From contig CP091727.1 of the NCBI GenBank assembly GCA_022009855.1, positions 2,294,001 through 2,358,000 on the forward strand: a DNA stretch of 64,000 nucleotides, read 5' to 3'. Position numbers and translations under genes: made by a program. The notes beneath the pieces were generated by a model. That model was not told the origin of the DNA and did not search any database. It saw only the letters and a list, made by a program, of their open reading frames with translations. Origin of the DNA: Lentisphaeria bacterium. GTDB lineage: Bacteria; Verrucomicrobiota; Lentisphaeria; Victivallales; Victivallaceae. Positions 29,839 to 39,004 of the stretch are shown here, in pieces (within the stretch, counting starts at the first letter, position 1; each line of letters begins with the position of its first letter).

Positions 29839-31127
29839 GGAGAACCTCCTTTGTGGTGGTGCAGTCAGAGGAAAGGCAATGGAATCCGCGATGAAGCGCG
29901 AGTTGGCAGCCGTGCAGCAGCTGGATGACTCCGGAGCCGGAACAGCGGGAGAAATCCACCCGCTCGAGTATTTGTCGAAGCGGAACAAGTTCGGCGGAGG
30001 AAAGTGTTGCGTTGTCGTCCATGAGAACGGCGGTGAGACAGTTGCCGATGCTGCGCAGATAGGAGTTCGGTTCGGCATAGGCGGCGCCGAAACAGGGATT
30101 CAGGTAGGTTCTTCCGTCGAAAATCGCGGAGTGCCCGTCGGCGGAGAGCGTCTGCGGCGTGAGCCGCATCGGCAGGAGCCGCCAGTTCTCATAGAGCGTT
30201 CCCCAGTCGCCGGAGAAGGAGAGCGCAGCCGCCAGCTGTCTCCGAAGGAGCGGCCGGGCGAAGCAGGTGACCCTCTCCATCGCCGAGGAAACGGAGCGGC
30301 GCAGCTCGGGAAAGAGATCGCTTTCCCGGAAAAAAGCGCAGCGAGAGCTGCACCTGCGCGATCGGAATATCCCAGCCGCACTCCCGCGAGGTGACCTTGT
30401 GCGTCTCCTCCACTCCGGGAGCGGCATAGTGTTTTGCGGCATTCAGCCAGTGTCGTTCCCCGGTCGCCTCGAAGGCTGCCGCGTAGATCATCGGCAGCCG
30501 CAGCACCTCGTGGGCGTCGCACTGCCACATTTTCGACACGACGGCCCGTCCGCCGTCGAGGCGGCCGAGGTCGTAACCGCGTTCCGGCGTCACCGCTGCC
30601 TCACAGTAATGCGCGACGGCGCGCAGGAGTTCCCGCGCGTTCCGGCGTGCTGGTTCCGGCGCGTCGGGGAATGCCCGCAGAAAGCGCCACACTCCGTAGA
30701 CCGCCAGTGTGAATTGGTCGCGCGAGGAGTTGCCGTAACAGCTTTTTCCATCGCGGGGGGTGATGCCGCGCGCGATAAATCCGCTGCGGCCGTGCACGGT
30801 GGCGCAGCGGTGAATGCCGTTCAGCAGATGGCAGGCGAACGCCGTCTCCTCCCGAGTGCCGCCTTCGTCCTCGCGCCGGAGGCGCAGGATGTCGAGCGCG
30901 GATCCGGCGTTGAGCATGCAGTCCTCCATGCCGGTGCTCCAGCCGCAGGGATTGGGGAAGTTCGCGGCGACCTCCTCCGGCGACGGCAGGTGATCGAACC
31001 GGTGGCGCGGATTGCGGCTGGTCACATAATCGTAGATCAGTTCCATCTCGGGGTGGTATAGACAGTTCTGAAGCTGGTTCCAAAGGCGTACCGCAAACGG
31101 CGGCCGGATGTTTTCGGCAATTCTCAC
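29813..31127 (-). CDS. Cytoplasmic protein, probably alpha-helical toroid (glycan-active?), one frame break
   Basis: GTG start at 31127 with AAGGGG upstream gives MRIAENIRPPFAVRLWNQLQ. The body is helical with conserved-looking aromatic/charged motifs: LPSPEEVAANFPNPCGWSTG, MEDCMLNAGSALDILRLR, GNSSRDQFTLAVYGVWRFLR, MWQCDAHEVLRLPMIYAAAF, WLNAAKHYA, CGWDIPIAQVQLSLRFF. The break near 30340 leads to SDLFPELRRSVSSAMERVTC and a C-terminus ending near the pseudopilin start. No signal peptide. The pattern recalls (alpha/alpha)6-barrel glycan-processing proteins, but I cannot name a family. About 437 residues; first gene of a pseudopilin cassette and divergent from an AraC regulator. Confidence 0.55.
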
Positions 31128-31245
31128 TTGAGCCCCTTGTTTTTTCGTTCTTTTATTATTATAGTAAAAAAAACAGAAAAAAACAACCATGATTTCCCCA
31201 TTTATATTGTAAAAAAAAGCAAAATATATTTGAAATAAAAACATT

Positions 31246-32185
31246 ATGAAAGAGCTTTTGAATGCTGCGCCGTTCCGTTGGGTGAACCTGCCGCCGCCGT
31301 CGTACAGTGAGGGGATGGAATTTTATCATCAGTCGTCGCGGCGCAATTACCGGATGCGTCAGCCGCCGCCGGACCCCGTTTTCGATCTGCTCCGGATCGA
31401 CTGCTTCTGTGAAGTGCATCTGCTCCGGGGGCGCATTACCTGAGGCGCCATGCACCGTTTCTCTCGATTGAGTATGCGGGAAGGGACGCTGCTGGTGCGG
31501 CAGCGGGGAAGAATGTACGAGCTGGAACAGGGTGAGCTTTTTTCTGATGCAGCCGGAAATTGAAAATGAATTTCTCTCCGGCGAGGGCGGCTGCCGGAAG
31601 ATCTCGGTCATGCTCAAGGGAGGGTGCTTCCCGCCATGCTCGGCGAGAGCGGACTTGACCGGGTGAATGTGCTTTCCCGGCGGTCACATTCACCGATGGA
31701 GCGGCTGTTTCGCGAGATCAGCGAACTTGCCGGTGAGCATTCCGTAAAGGAGCCGGGGCGAAATGCGAGACTGGCATTTGAACTGTTGCAGGCGCTTCGT
31801 CTCCCCGCGGACGATTCGGAATTTCCGCCGCTGTTGTCCGGGTTGCGCGACGCGCTGGAGCAGAATCCGCAATACAGCTGGAACCAGACGGTGATGGCGG
31901 CTCGATGCGGTTGTTCGCCCACCCATCTGGTCCGGCTGTTCCACCGGTATTTCCATACGACGCCCCGTCAGTTCCTGCTCGACCTGAGGATCCGTCACGC
32001 CCGGCAGCTGCTGGCGGATGAAACTCTTTCGATCAAGGAGATCGCCGCCGCGGTCGGTTGATGACAGCGCACTGAACTTCTCCACCAGCTTCCGGAAGCG
32101 CTTCGGCATCTCTCCCCGCGAGTATCGAAAACAGCTCTCCATTTTCCTCCTGAGGGGCGAGCTGCGGATCGCTCTCAGAACTTGA
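31246..32185 (+). CDS. AraC-family transcriptional regulator (about three frame breaks)
   Basis: N-terminal sensor part: MKELLNAAPFRWVNLPPPSY, then SRLSMREGTLLVRQRGRMYE, LMQPEIENEFLSGEGG after two breaks near 31440 and 31545. The C-terminal AraC double HTH is clear: YSWNQTVMAARCGCSPTHLV, RLFHRYFHTTPRQFLLDLRI, RHARQLLADETLSIKEIAAA, and after a break near 32061 DDSALNFSTSFRKRFGISPR with EYRKQL. The exact stop (32153 or 32185) depends on a T run near 32143. Divergent from the cassette starting at 31127, its likely target. Confidence 0.78.
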
Positions 32186-32678
32186 TCACCACCGGCTCGT
32201 GTGAGAAGGAGTAGATCGTCGCCGTAGCATCCTTGAAATAGAGCACCTGCGTATTGTCGTCGTCTGCGCTGTACATCTTCTTGAGCGCGGGATAGGCGTC
32301 GAGCATCGAGGCCTTCGCCTCCTTCCGATTGTCGTCGACCAGTGTGCCGGAGAGCCGGATCCATTCGTCCCCCTTCATGGCGCAGAGTTCGGTCTTTCCG
32401 TTGGCGGCGAGCTGGCGGGAGACGTTCTTTTTCCGGCCGGTCTGGATGTAGAGCTTCCCCTCGAAGATATGGATCGTCCCGAACGGGCGAACCCGCGGCT
32501 GATCTCCCTCGACCGTGGCGATGTAGTACACGCCGGCATCCTTCAGAAACTGGCAGACCTCTTTCATGGTTTTCGGCTTCTCCTCTTTTGTGTCGGTTGG
32601 GGCGGTGGAACAGCATCCGCAGAATGTGAAAACAATTCCACAGAATGCGGCGGCCATCAGGGTTCGTTTCAGCTTCAT
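32175..32678 (-). CDS. Exported pyridoxamine-5'-phosphate-oxidase-like split-barrel protein
   Basis: ATG at 32678 has GGGAGGACGC directly upstream. The N-terminus KLKRTLMAAAFCGIVFTFCG then CCS looks like a lipoprotein signal, though the lipobox FCGC is atypical. The rest is a flavin-type split barrel: MKEVCQFLKDAGVYYIATVE, GDQPRVRPFGTIHIFEGKLY, IQTGRKKNVSRQLAANGKTE, LCAMKGDEWIRLSGTLVDD, MYSADDDNTQVLYFKDATAT. Such folds bind FMN, F420 or heme; a lipid-anchored one is uncommon. Intact, 168 residues. Convergent with the AraC gene. Confidence 0.76.
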   Translation of the reverse strand: MKLKRTLMAAAFCGIVFTFCGCCSTAPTDTKEEKPKTMKEVCQFLKDAGVYYIATVEGDQPRVRPFGTIHIFEGKLYIQTGRKKNVSRQLAANGKTELCAMKGDEWIRLSGTLVDDNRKEAKASMLDAYPALKKMYSADDDNTQVLYFKDATATIYSFSHEPVVIKF

Positions 32679-32919
32679 GCGTCCTCCCACGGTTGCGGTT
32701 CATTTGATTTGCCGGAGATGGTGTCCCGGCCGGGCGCGGATTCATTCCGCTCCGGGAAAAGAATACATCCAAAAATCCGTTTCGTCAAATGGTCAGGCTA
32801 TTTCCGATGAAGAAAAAGTGAGACGCCTCCTTTCGTCCCGCCGCCTTTTTCGGCTGAAAAAATTTTTCTTCGCTTGCAGTTTCCCGCTTTACCATGTATA
32901 GTAAAAAATATAATATCAA

Positions 32920-32938
32920 AGATTCATAATATGAATCT
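32920..32938. promoter_or_regulatory. Palindromic operator candidate upstream of the IclR gene
   Basis: AGATTCATA-A-TATGAATCT: a perfect 9-bp inverted repeat with one central base, just 3' of a TATAAT box (32909-32914) and 16 bp before the iclR ATG. The position fits autorepression, and possibly control of the adjacent glycosidase gene. Confidence 0.65.
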
Positions 32939-32954
32939 ATAGGAGCGTAAAACA

Positions 32955-33707
32955 ATGATTAAAGTGCTTGATAAGAGCTTTGCGATTCTGGAAGAGATCA
33001 TTGCCGCGACACCGCAACCGCTGGGGCCGCTGGCGCTGGCGAAGAAGCTGGGGTTGAATCGGACCACCTGCTCGCGGATTCTCCGGATGCTTCTGGACGC
33101 CGGATACATTGTGCAGATTTCGCGGCAGGCGGGCTATGCCGCGGGGCCCCGGATCGTCACCTTGAACAACATGGCGCAGTACCAGTCCCGGCTGTTCTCG
33201 AAGGCGGTTCCCATGGTGGATCAGCTGGCGGAGAGGATCGGCGATTCGGTTCTGATTTCGCAGGTATGCCGGGGGAAGCGGTACGTGCTCTACCACCGCA
33301 ACTGCAATCCGGACCGCGAAATCCGGTTGAATCAGCCGGCATTCGACGACCTCTATTACACCGCCACGGGGGTGGTGGAGATGGCGTGGCTGCCGGCGGA
33401 ACGGGCGATGGAGCTTTACGACGCCATGCCGGCGGATGCCGTTCCGTTTCCGGAATTCCGGAAGCGGACGGATGTGCCGGACGCTTTGGAGAAAATCCGT
33501 CGGGAGGGTGGATATCGCGCCCTCGACCGCTGGCAGGGGATCTTTGCCGTGCCGCTCTTCGTCAACCGGAGCTATCTCGCCGCACTGGGCTGCTCCATGC
33601 CGGCGAACCGGTGCAGGCCGGAGCAGGCACAGCTGGTGTGGAAGCTGCTTTGCGATGCCGCATCGGAGCTTTCGGATGCGTTATCGGTTACCAACACAAT
33701 CGGATAG
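32955..33707 (+). CDS. IclR-family transcriptional regulator
   Basis: Intact 250 residues with a typical IclR winged helix: MIKVLDKSFAILEEIIAATP, LGPLALAKKLGLNRTTCSRI, LRMLLDAGYIVQISRQAGYA, and a C-terminal effector domain (MVDQLAERIGDSVLISQVCR, YYTATGVVEMAWLPAE, GGYRALDRWQGIFAVPLFVN, LAALGCSMP). Shine-Dalgarno AGGAG at 32940-32944. A perfect palindrome overlaps the promoter region. It lies 13 bp before the GH39-like gene and probably controls that gene in response to a small sugar-derived ligand. Confidence 0.92.
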   Translation: MIKVLDKSFAILEEIIAATPQPLGPLALAKKLGLNRTTCSRILRMLLDAGYIVQISRQAGYAAGPRIVTLNNMAQYQSRLFSKAVPMVDQLAERIGDSVLISQVCRGKRYVLYHRNCNPDREIRLNQPAFDDLYYTATGVVEMAWLPAERAMELYDAMPADAVPFPEFRKRTDVPDALEKIRREGGYRALDRWQGIFAVPLFVNRSYLAALGCSMPANRCRPEQAQLVWKLLCDAASELSDALSVTNTIG

Positions 33708-33720
33708 GAGGTAATTTGTC

Positions 33721-35130
33721 ATGGATCGTCTCACAAAAATCGGTTCCGTCAAACCGGTGCACTCCACGCAGGTGAAGGAGTCCACCCTCGGGCTCGGGTT
33801 TGAGAAGCTCGATCGCGCCGTGTTCGACCCGGAAAAGGCGTACGACAAGGTCGCCGCCCTCGGCGTCAAATGGATTCGCATCCAGTCCGGCTGGGCACGG
33901 ACGGAGAAAGAACCCGGCGTCTACGATTTCGCCTGGTTCGACGACATCGTCGGGAATCTGCTTCGTCGCGGCCTGCAGCCGTGGGTCTGTCTCTGCTACG
34001 GCAATCCGCTCTACGACGAGGAAGCGGCGAAGGTGTTCGGCGCCGTCGGCTGTCCGCCGGTCCGGAGCGAAGAGCAGAAGCGGGCGTGGCAGCGTTACGT
34101 TGCCGCCCTGGTGAGCCGGTACCGGGGGAAGATCTCCTGTTACGAAGTGTGGAACGAGCCTGACGGCAAATGGTGCTGGAAACACGGCGTCAGCGGCACC
34201 GAATACGGCGAACTGGTCAACCTTACTGCGGCGGCGGTTCGGGAGGCGGATCCGGAGGCGAAGGTGATCGGCGGCGCGCTCTGCCTTTACGATCTCAAAT
34301 GGATTCGCGACGTGCTGGCCACCGGCGCCGGCAGACAGATGGACGTTCTGACCTATCACGGCTATTCACCGGATGAGCGGCATTCAATCGAGTGCATGCG
34401 GGCGGTAAAAGCTCTCTGCCTGCGGGAGAATCCGGCGATGGAGTTCGCCCAGGGGGAGACCGGCACCCAGTCCCGCAGTGACGGGGCCGGAGGCTTCGCG
34501 GAATGGCCTGGACCCCGGTGCGGCAGGCGAAGTTCCTCGCCCGCCACCTGCTCGCCCACATGTTCGAGGGGGTGAAGTTCAACTCCTATTTCTCCTGCAT
34601 GGATATGATCGAGGCGCTGAATGGAACCGTGGGGGACAAGGCAAGTTATCTGGACTACGGCTATTTCGGCGTGCTGGGCGCGGAGTTCGATGCGGACGGC
34701 GTCTCGACCGGAGAGTACAAGCCGAAACCGTCGTACCGGACACTGCAGGTGCTGGCGGCGATCTTCCGGGAGGAGTTCTCCATACGGGAGCTCCCGATCC
34801 GCGTGGGGCCTATCGATTCGCCTCTGCTGGCTCGCCGGGAGGATCCGGGCCGGAGTTTGTTCTGCTGCGGCTTTGCCAAACCGAACGGCAGCGCGGCGTT
34901 CGTCTACTGGATGCCGGCTGAAATCCTGACGACCACCTATGAAGCGACCATCACCATCGAATGCTGTTCGCTGCCCGGCGAGGCGAAGTTGATCGATCTG
35001 CTGGAGGGGACGATCTACTCCATTCCGGAATCGATGGTGGAGAACGACGGCAAAGGCTACCGCAGGTTCCTCCACCTGCCGTTGCGCGATTATCCGCTTC
35101 TGCTGACCTTCGGCGATTTTGCGGGAGTAA
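33721..35130 (+). CDS. Cytoplasmic GH39-like glycoside hydrolase (frame breaks)
   Basis: Clan GH-A barrel without a signal peptide: LGLGFEKLDRAVFDPEKAYD, GVKWIRIQSGWARTEKEPGV, YDFAWFDDIVGNLLRRGLQP, CYEVWNEPDGKW with the acid/base Glu, DVLTYHGYSP, MEFAQGETGTQS with the likely nucleophile Glu. After a break near 34497 it continues QAKFLARHLLAHMFEGVKFN and a beta C-terminal domain to LHLPLRDYPLLLTFGDFA. Removing one G near 35122 yields a TAA at 35130; the raw frame runs to 35273 across a terminator, so I prefer the earlier stop. About 470 residues. Co-transcribed with the IclR regulator. Substrate unknown; beta-xylosidase-like activity is one guess. Confidence 0.75.
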
Positions 35131-35214
35131 TCCGCCGCACCGCCGCACCGCTTCCGCCGGATGGCGGGATGGCGGGATGGCGGCCTCGGCGGCGTTTGCG
35201 AATGTACCGCGTGT

Positions 35215-35251
35215 CCGGCGGACGGCGTGTTATGCCTCCGCCGGTTTTTTT
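35215..35251 (+). terminator. Terminator between the GH39-like and methyltransferase genes
   Basis: Stem CCGGCGGA / TCCGCCGG (35215-35222, 35237-35244), 14-base loop, seven T. It lies between convergent genes and overlaps the methyltransferase stop on the other strand. Confidence 0.8.
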
Positions 35252-36117
35252 CTGCAGAAGGAAGAGACAGTAGCGTTTGTGCTTCCTGAAATTTTCAGCA
35301 TTGCGCGAGCCGCTGAAATATTTATAGTGAAGCTTCTCGAGTTTGCGATGGAAGAACAGCCGCCCGATCCACTTTGCCGGCAGCCAGAACCAGCGGTGGC
35401 GGCTGGAGAGTTCACCGATGACGAGATCCCGGAGCGGAACCGCAACTTGCTGGAGCGCTTCATCGACCAACTGGAGATTGGGTGCGGTGTTTCCGGTGAT
35501 GTCCTTCTCCGTCAGCAGGCGGAACGGCGATGCCGCGAGTTTTTTCGCGGAAACGGCTCAGCCGGTGGCCGCCGCCCATCGCGCTCGAACCCTCGCCCGG
35601 AATCCGGAAGAAGTCGGAGATGACCACATAGCCGCCGGGATTCAGAAATTCCGGCATGCGTAGAAATACGGTATCCAGATCGATGTACTGAAAGCTCTCG
35701 CTGAAGAGCAGACAGTCGTACTTGCGGCCGGGCGGCAGCTCTTCGAAGGTGCATTCGTACAGTTTGCTGCGCTCCCGGAGCTTTTTCCGGGTGACGGAGG
35801 AGAGATAAGGGCTCGGCGAGACGCAATCGACCTGATACCCGCAGGCGAGCAGCAGTTCGGCATTGTGTCCGGTGCCGCAGCCGACGTCGAGGATGTTCGA
35901 TACGCTTCCGGGAATATTTTTCTCGCAGAAACTGCGCGTAAAGCTCCTGTGCTTTCGGCAGGTTTGCGAGGGTGACCGGCAGATTGTCCGGCCAGAAGCC
36001 GTAGTGCAGATGGTCGGACTTGAGCAGGTAGCGACCGAAGATATTGGCGATGCGCAGTCCGAGCTCCTGCGAGTTCGGATTTCTGCGTTTTTTCGTGGGG
36101 AGAACATTGTGGGACAT
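35230..36117 (-). CDS. SAM-dependent class I methyltransferase (frame breaks)
   Basis: Starts MSHNVLPTKKRRNPNSQELG, HYGFWPDNLPVTLANLPKAQ. After a break near 35920, NILDVGCGTGHNAELLLACG is motif I of class I methyltransferases. Then VDCVSPSPYLSSVTRKKLRE, CLLFSESFQYIDLDTVFLRM, FLNPGGYVVISDFFRIPGEG. After a break near 35500 the C-terminal part reads VDEALQQVAVPLRDLVIGEL and KLEKLHYKYFSG, ending CLFLLQKKPAEA once an A run is corrected. About 295 residues. The arrangement resembles small-molecule or coclaurine-type methyltransferases, but the substrate is unknown. The gene lies 61 bp downstream of the truncated regulator tail next to IS66. Confidence 0.72.
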
Positions 36118-36177
36118 GGCAGGTTTTCTTTCAGCCTGAGTCGGAAAAACAATACGAAACACGGCGGAAACAGATTT

Positions 36178-36277
36178 TCACTGTTTCCGTTGTACGGAAG
36201 CGATGATTTCCGGGATCAGCAGCGGAGAACCGCCGGTGTCGACGACGGCGCGCGGGCGCGGAGACCGCCGAAGAGAG
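36178..36277 (-). pseudogene. C-terminal remnant cut by IS66
   Basis: The minus-strand frame from the IS boundary reads SLRRSPRPRAVVDTGGSPLL, IPEIIASVQRKQ and a stop. It looks like a genuine protein end but has no start. The N-terminal regulator fragment on the same strand lies at the other end of the IS (38688-39000). Together they would make a protein far shorter than a GntR-LacI regulator, so an internal part seems lost. The two pieces could also come from different genes. Confidence 0.45.
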
Positions 36278-36360
36278 GTAAGTGCCCAGCCAGCCCCATC
36301 TGGATTTGAGGCAGACAGCGTGGTATGTTCTGCCACAAACCGGAATAATGGGAGGACGGC

Positions 36361-36705
36361 ATGGGACGCGAAGGACGAGATTATTGGGAGGCGCAACTGT
36401 CAGAATATTGGGACAGCGGCTTGACGATTCAAGAATACAGCGAACTGAAAGAACTTCCTTACGAAAGTACACGCCGCTGGATCCGAGTGTTACAAAAGGC
36501 ACGCCAGGATGATGCGAGCACCCATGAATCGCTGGAGCTGGTAGAGATCAAGCCTTTGCAGACCAATGCGAGTGATAGCTCAGGGATTCGGCTGCTGATT
36601 GATGGTATAGAAATTACAGTGACAAAAGGTTTCGATGGCACTACACTGTCCGAAGTGTTGAATCTACTCAAGGCACGGTCATGTTCGGCATCAGCGGCTC
36701 GGTAA
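36361..36705 (+). CDS. tnpA: IS66 TnpA (OrfA)
   Basis: Accessory protein of IS66 elements. 114 residues: a DNA-binding N-terminus (YWEAQLSEYWDSGLTIQEYS, LPYESTRRWIRVLQK) and a C-terminal part (IRLLIDGIEITVTKGFDGTT, LSEVLNLLKA) typical of the OrfA family. It overlaps tnpB by 25 bp in another frame, the standard coupled arrangement. Confidence 0.85.
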   Translation: MGREGRDYWEAQLSEYWDSGLTIQEYSELKELPYESTRRWIRVLQKARQDDASTHESLELVEIKPLQTNASDSSGIRLLIDGIEITVTKGFDGTTLSEVLNLLKARSCSASAAR

Positions 36706-37023
36706 AGATCTACTACTGCCCAACTCCGATAAACCTGCGAAAATCGTTCGACGGTCTCGCAGGGGCGGTGGAAGAGTATATCAAACAGGATCCGGAATCA
36801 GGTCATGTGTTCGCCTTCTTCAGCCGGAATAAAAAAGCTGGTGAAGTTGCTGCAATGGGAGGACGGCGGTTTTGTGATCTGGATGAAACGACTTGAACAG
36901 GGAGGTTTTCATATACCTCAATCAGTTAACGGCAGAATCGAATTGAGCGCTCGTGAACTTTCGGCAATTCTGTCAGGTATCAAACCGCAGCGTTATTACA
37001 AAAGATACTCGAAAAAGTCTTGA
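36681..37023 (+). CDS. tnpB: IS66 TnpB (OrfB), one frame break
   Basis: IS66 Orf2 family: VKIYYCPTPINLRKSFDGLA, YIKQDPESGHVFAFFSRN, then after a break in the A run near 36833 KLVKLLQWEDGGFVIWMKRL, FHIPQSVNGRIELSARELSA and LSGIKPQ. Corrected length about 114 residues, standard for the family. Required with TnpA for transposition of IS66 elements although its biochemical role is unclear. Confidence 0.87.
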
Positions 37024-37064
37024 CAAAGCTTGAAACTTGAGGAAGTTTCCGGTATATTTTCATT

Positions 37065-38546
37065 ATGATATTACCGGAAGTTACAACATTGGCAGAGGCG
37101 CGAGTCGCTATCCGAGATCTGGCTGAGGAAGTTGAAAAGCTCAGCAATGAGCTGGCGTGGTTCAGACGGCAGTTGTTCGGTTCTAAAACGGAACATTATA
37201 TTCCCCGGGATGACACGCCCTCGCTTTTTCCCGAAGAGATGTCACCTGAATCCCCGAAAGAAGTCCCCACGGCTACGGTAGCCGAACATGAACGGAAAGT
37301 CCGTCAAGCGAATGCGCTTTCCGAGATTCCCGCCGACCTGCCGCGTGAAGAACGCGTGATCGATGTTCCAGAAGAAGAGCGTCTGGGAATGGTGCTGATC
37401 GGTTATGAAGAAAGCGAACGGATCGCTTATCGAACCGGGTTGTATGTGATTCATTTCAAACGCGCCAAATATGCCGATTCCTCGGACACGCTGCGCGGTG
37501 TAGTTACGGCTCCGGCTCCGGGAGATGTTTTCGATTCGGTCAGCGGCAGAACTCGTTATGACATTTCTTTCGTAGCAAAAGTGGCGGCGGACAAGGTGGA
37601 GAATGCCATCCCCCTGGAACGTCAGGCGCGGATGTTCGGCAACGAGAGACTTCCGGTGGCTCCGTCTACGCTGGAAGATCTCTACAAACGTACGGCAGAC
37701 GCTTTGCAGCCCCTTTATGAGCGGATGGTCGACCGGATTATGCAATGCGATATCCTCCATGCGGACGAAACATTCATCAAATTGATGGCCAAGGGAGCAA
37801 AGAAGTGCAAGCAAGCGTATTTGTGGTGCCGATTGACGGGAGTCGGTCCGCCGATGACAGCTTATCACTTTTTCGCCGTCCCGGTCCCGGGATGTTGCAG
37901 AAAGTCTGCTCGGAGATTACTCCGGAACAATCATCAGAGACTCTTACGTGGCCTATGAAAAACTGGACTGCGAGGTCGCCTGTTGCTGGGCTCATGTCCG
38001 CAGACGTTTTCTGCAAGCTGTTGAAAGAGGATATACGAAAGCAGAGGCTCCGCTGAAACTGATACAAGCCCTGTACCGGATTGAGCGTGTGGCAAAAGAG
38101 CGGGCAGAAAAAAGGGAACGGATACCGCTCTCTTTCATGCGCGCAAGGAGGCACGCCGGCAATCACAGAAGTTCGTCCGGGATTTTTTTGAACAGTGCCG
38201 AGCTCTCAAAGAGTCGGAACGTCCGTCATCTCCGGTTGCGCAAGCCGTCTCTTATGCGTTGAACATTGAAGAAGAACTCAAGAAATTCCTGAAAGATGCC
38301 CGGTTAAACATCGACAACAATCCGGCCGAACGGCTCAACCGGGGAATTGCGATCATTCGAAAGAACTGCCTATTTGCCGGAAGCGAGGCCGGTGGGCAGC
38401 GTCTCGCTATCCTGTATTCGTTCGCCGCGACATGCAAAGCGAACGGCATCTGCTTTCGCAAGTGGCTCGAAGATGTTCTGCCTCGTTTGAATTCCACTCC
38501 GGCAGAGCAGATTGATTCTCTGATCCCCAAGGGAGAAACAAAATAG
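37065..38546 (+). CDS. tnpC: IS66 transposase TnpC (frame breaks)
   Basis: DDE transposase. The N-terminal leucine-rich region (VAIRDLAEEVEKLSNELAWF, RRQLFGSKTEHY) is followed by a zinc-finger-like/linker part, then VAPSTLEDLYKRTADALQPL and DILHADETFIKLM with the first catalytic Asp. After a break near 37865 it continues YSGTIIRDSYVAYE, CCWAHVRRRFLQAVERG, and after breaks near 38110-38150 an N-x-N-x-P-E region (LNIDNNPAERLNRGIAIIRK), CLFAGSEAGGQRLAILYSFA. Corrected length about 495 residues. Catalytic residues appear kept, so the element may be active if the breaks are read errors. Confidence 0.88.
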
Positions 38547-38580
38547 TCAATGAGCTCAGGCTCGTTATTATGAAGAGGAA

Positions 38581-38614
38581 ATGCCGTTGGACGATCATCA
38601 TCGTCTGACGGCAT
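38581..38614 (+). terminator. Hairpin downstream of IS66 tnpC
   Basis: 15-base arms ATGCCGTTGGACGAT / ATCGTCTGACGGCAT with two mismatches and a 4-base loop, followed by TCATCGTTTTGG. Likely the transcription end of the IS operon. Confidence 0.6.
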
Positions 38615-38687
38615 TCATCGTTTTGGCAATTTTCCCTTCGAAAGAATCTCCCCCTTGATCCCCCTCACCATGGTGCTGGGCGCATAC

Positions 38688-39000
38688 TCCCTCCGATCAG
38701 CGCAAGTCCGGTGCAGGTGTTGACGATGTCGAGTCCGAAAGGCGAACAGGCCACCGCAATCCGCCAGCGGTCGTGGGGCGAACTGCGGTGTTCCGCAACG
38801 TAGCAGCCGGATCCGTGCACGGCTTCGAGCAGGCCGCGCCGGACCAGCTGCTCAACGCCGCGCCGGGCGGTGTTGAGGGGGAGCCCGTATTTGCGTGCCA
38901 GCTGACGGAGCGACGGGATTTTCTGTCCGGGCGCGTAACTGCCGCAGATGATCCGCGCTTCGAGCGCACGCACCATGGAATCGGACTTCGAACCGGACAA
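38688..39000 (-). pseudogene. GntR-family regulator, N-terminal fragment truncated by IS66
   Basis: From a probable TTG start at 39000 (GCGAGGTG upstream; alternative ATG at 38976) it reads MVRALEARIICGSYAPGQKI, PSLRQLARKYGLPLNTARRG, VEQLVRRGLLEAVHGSGCYV, a complete GntR winged helix. Then comes RWRIAVACSPFGLDIVNTCT, the start of a LacI-type ligand domain, which breaks off at the IS66 end. Upstream lies the FAD-oxidoreductase operon on the same strand, which the intact regulator may have governed or followed. Confidence 0.72.
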
Positions 39001-39004
39001 GGGA

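Larger units (their letters stand above)
36278..38687 (+). mobile_element. IS66-family insertion sequence
   Basis: Three plus-strand genes in the usual IS66 order (tnpA, tnpB, tnpC). The ends are GTAAGTGCCCAGC (36278-36290) and its near-complement GCTGGGCGCATAC (38675-38687), an 11/13 inverted match of the IS66 GTAAG type. The 8-bp flanks, gaagagag on the left and tccctccg on the right, do not match, so no target duplication is seen. GC content is lower than in the flanks. Confidence 0.85.

Noticed and set aside
35131..35273. C-terminal extension of the GH39-like protein
   Set aside because: It runs through a strong terminator and the methyltransferase gene end; a one-base G-run correction gives a TAA at 35130.
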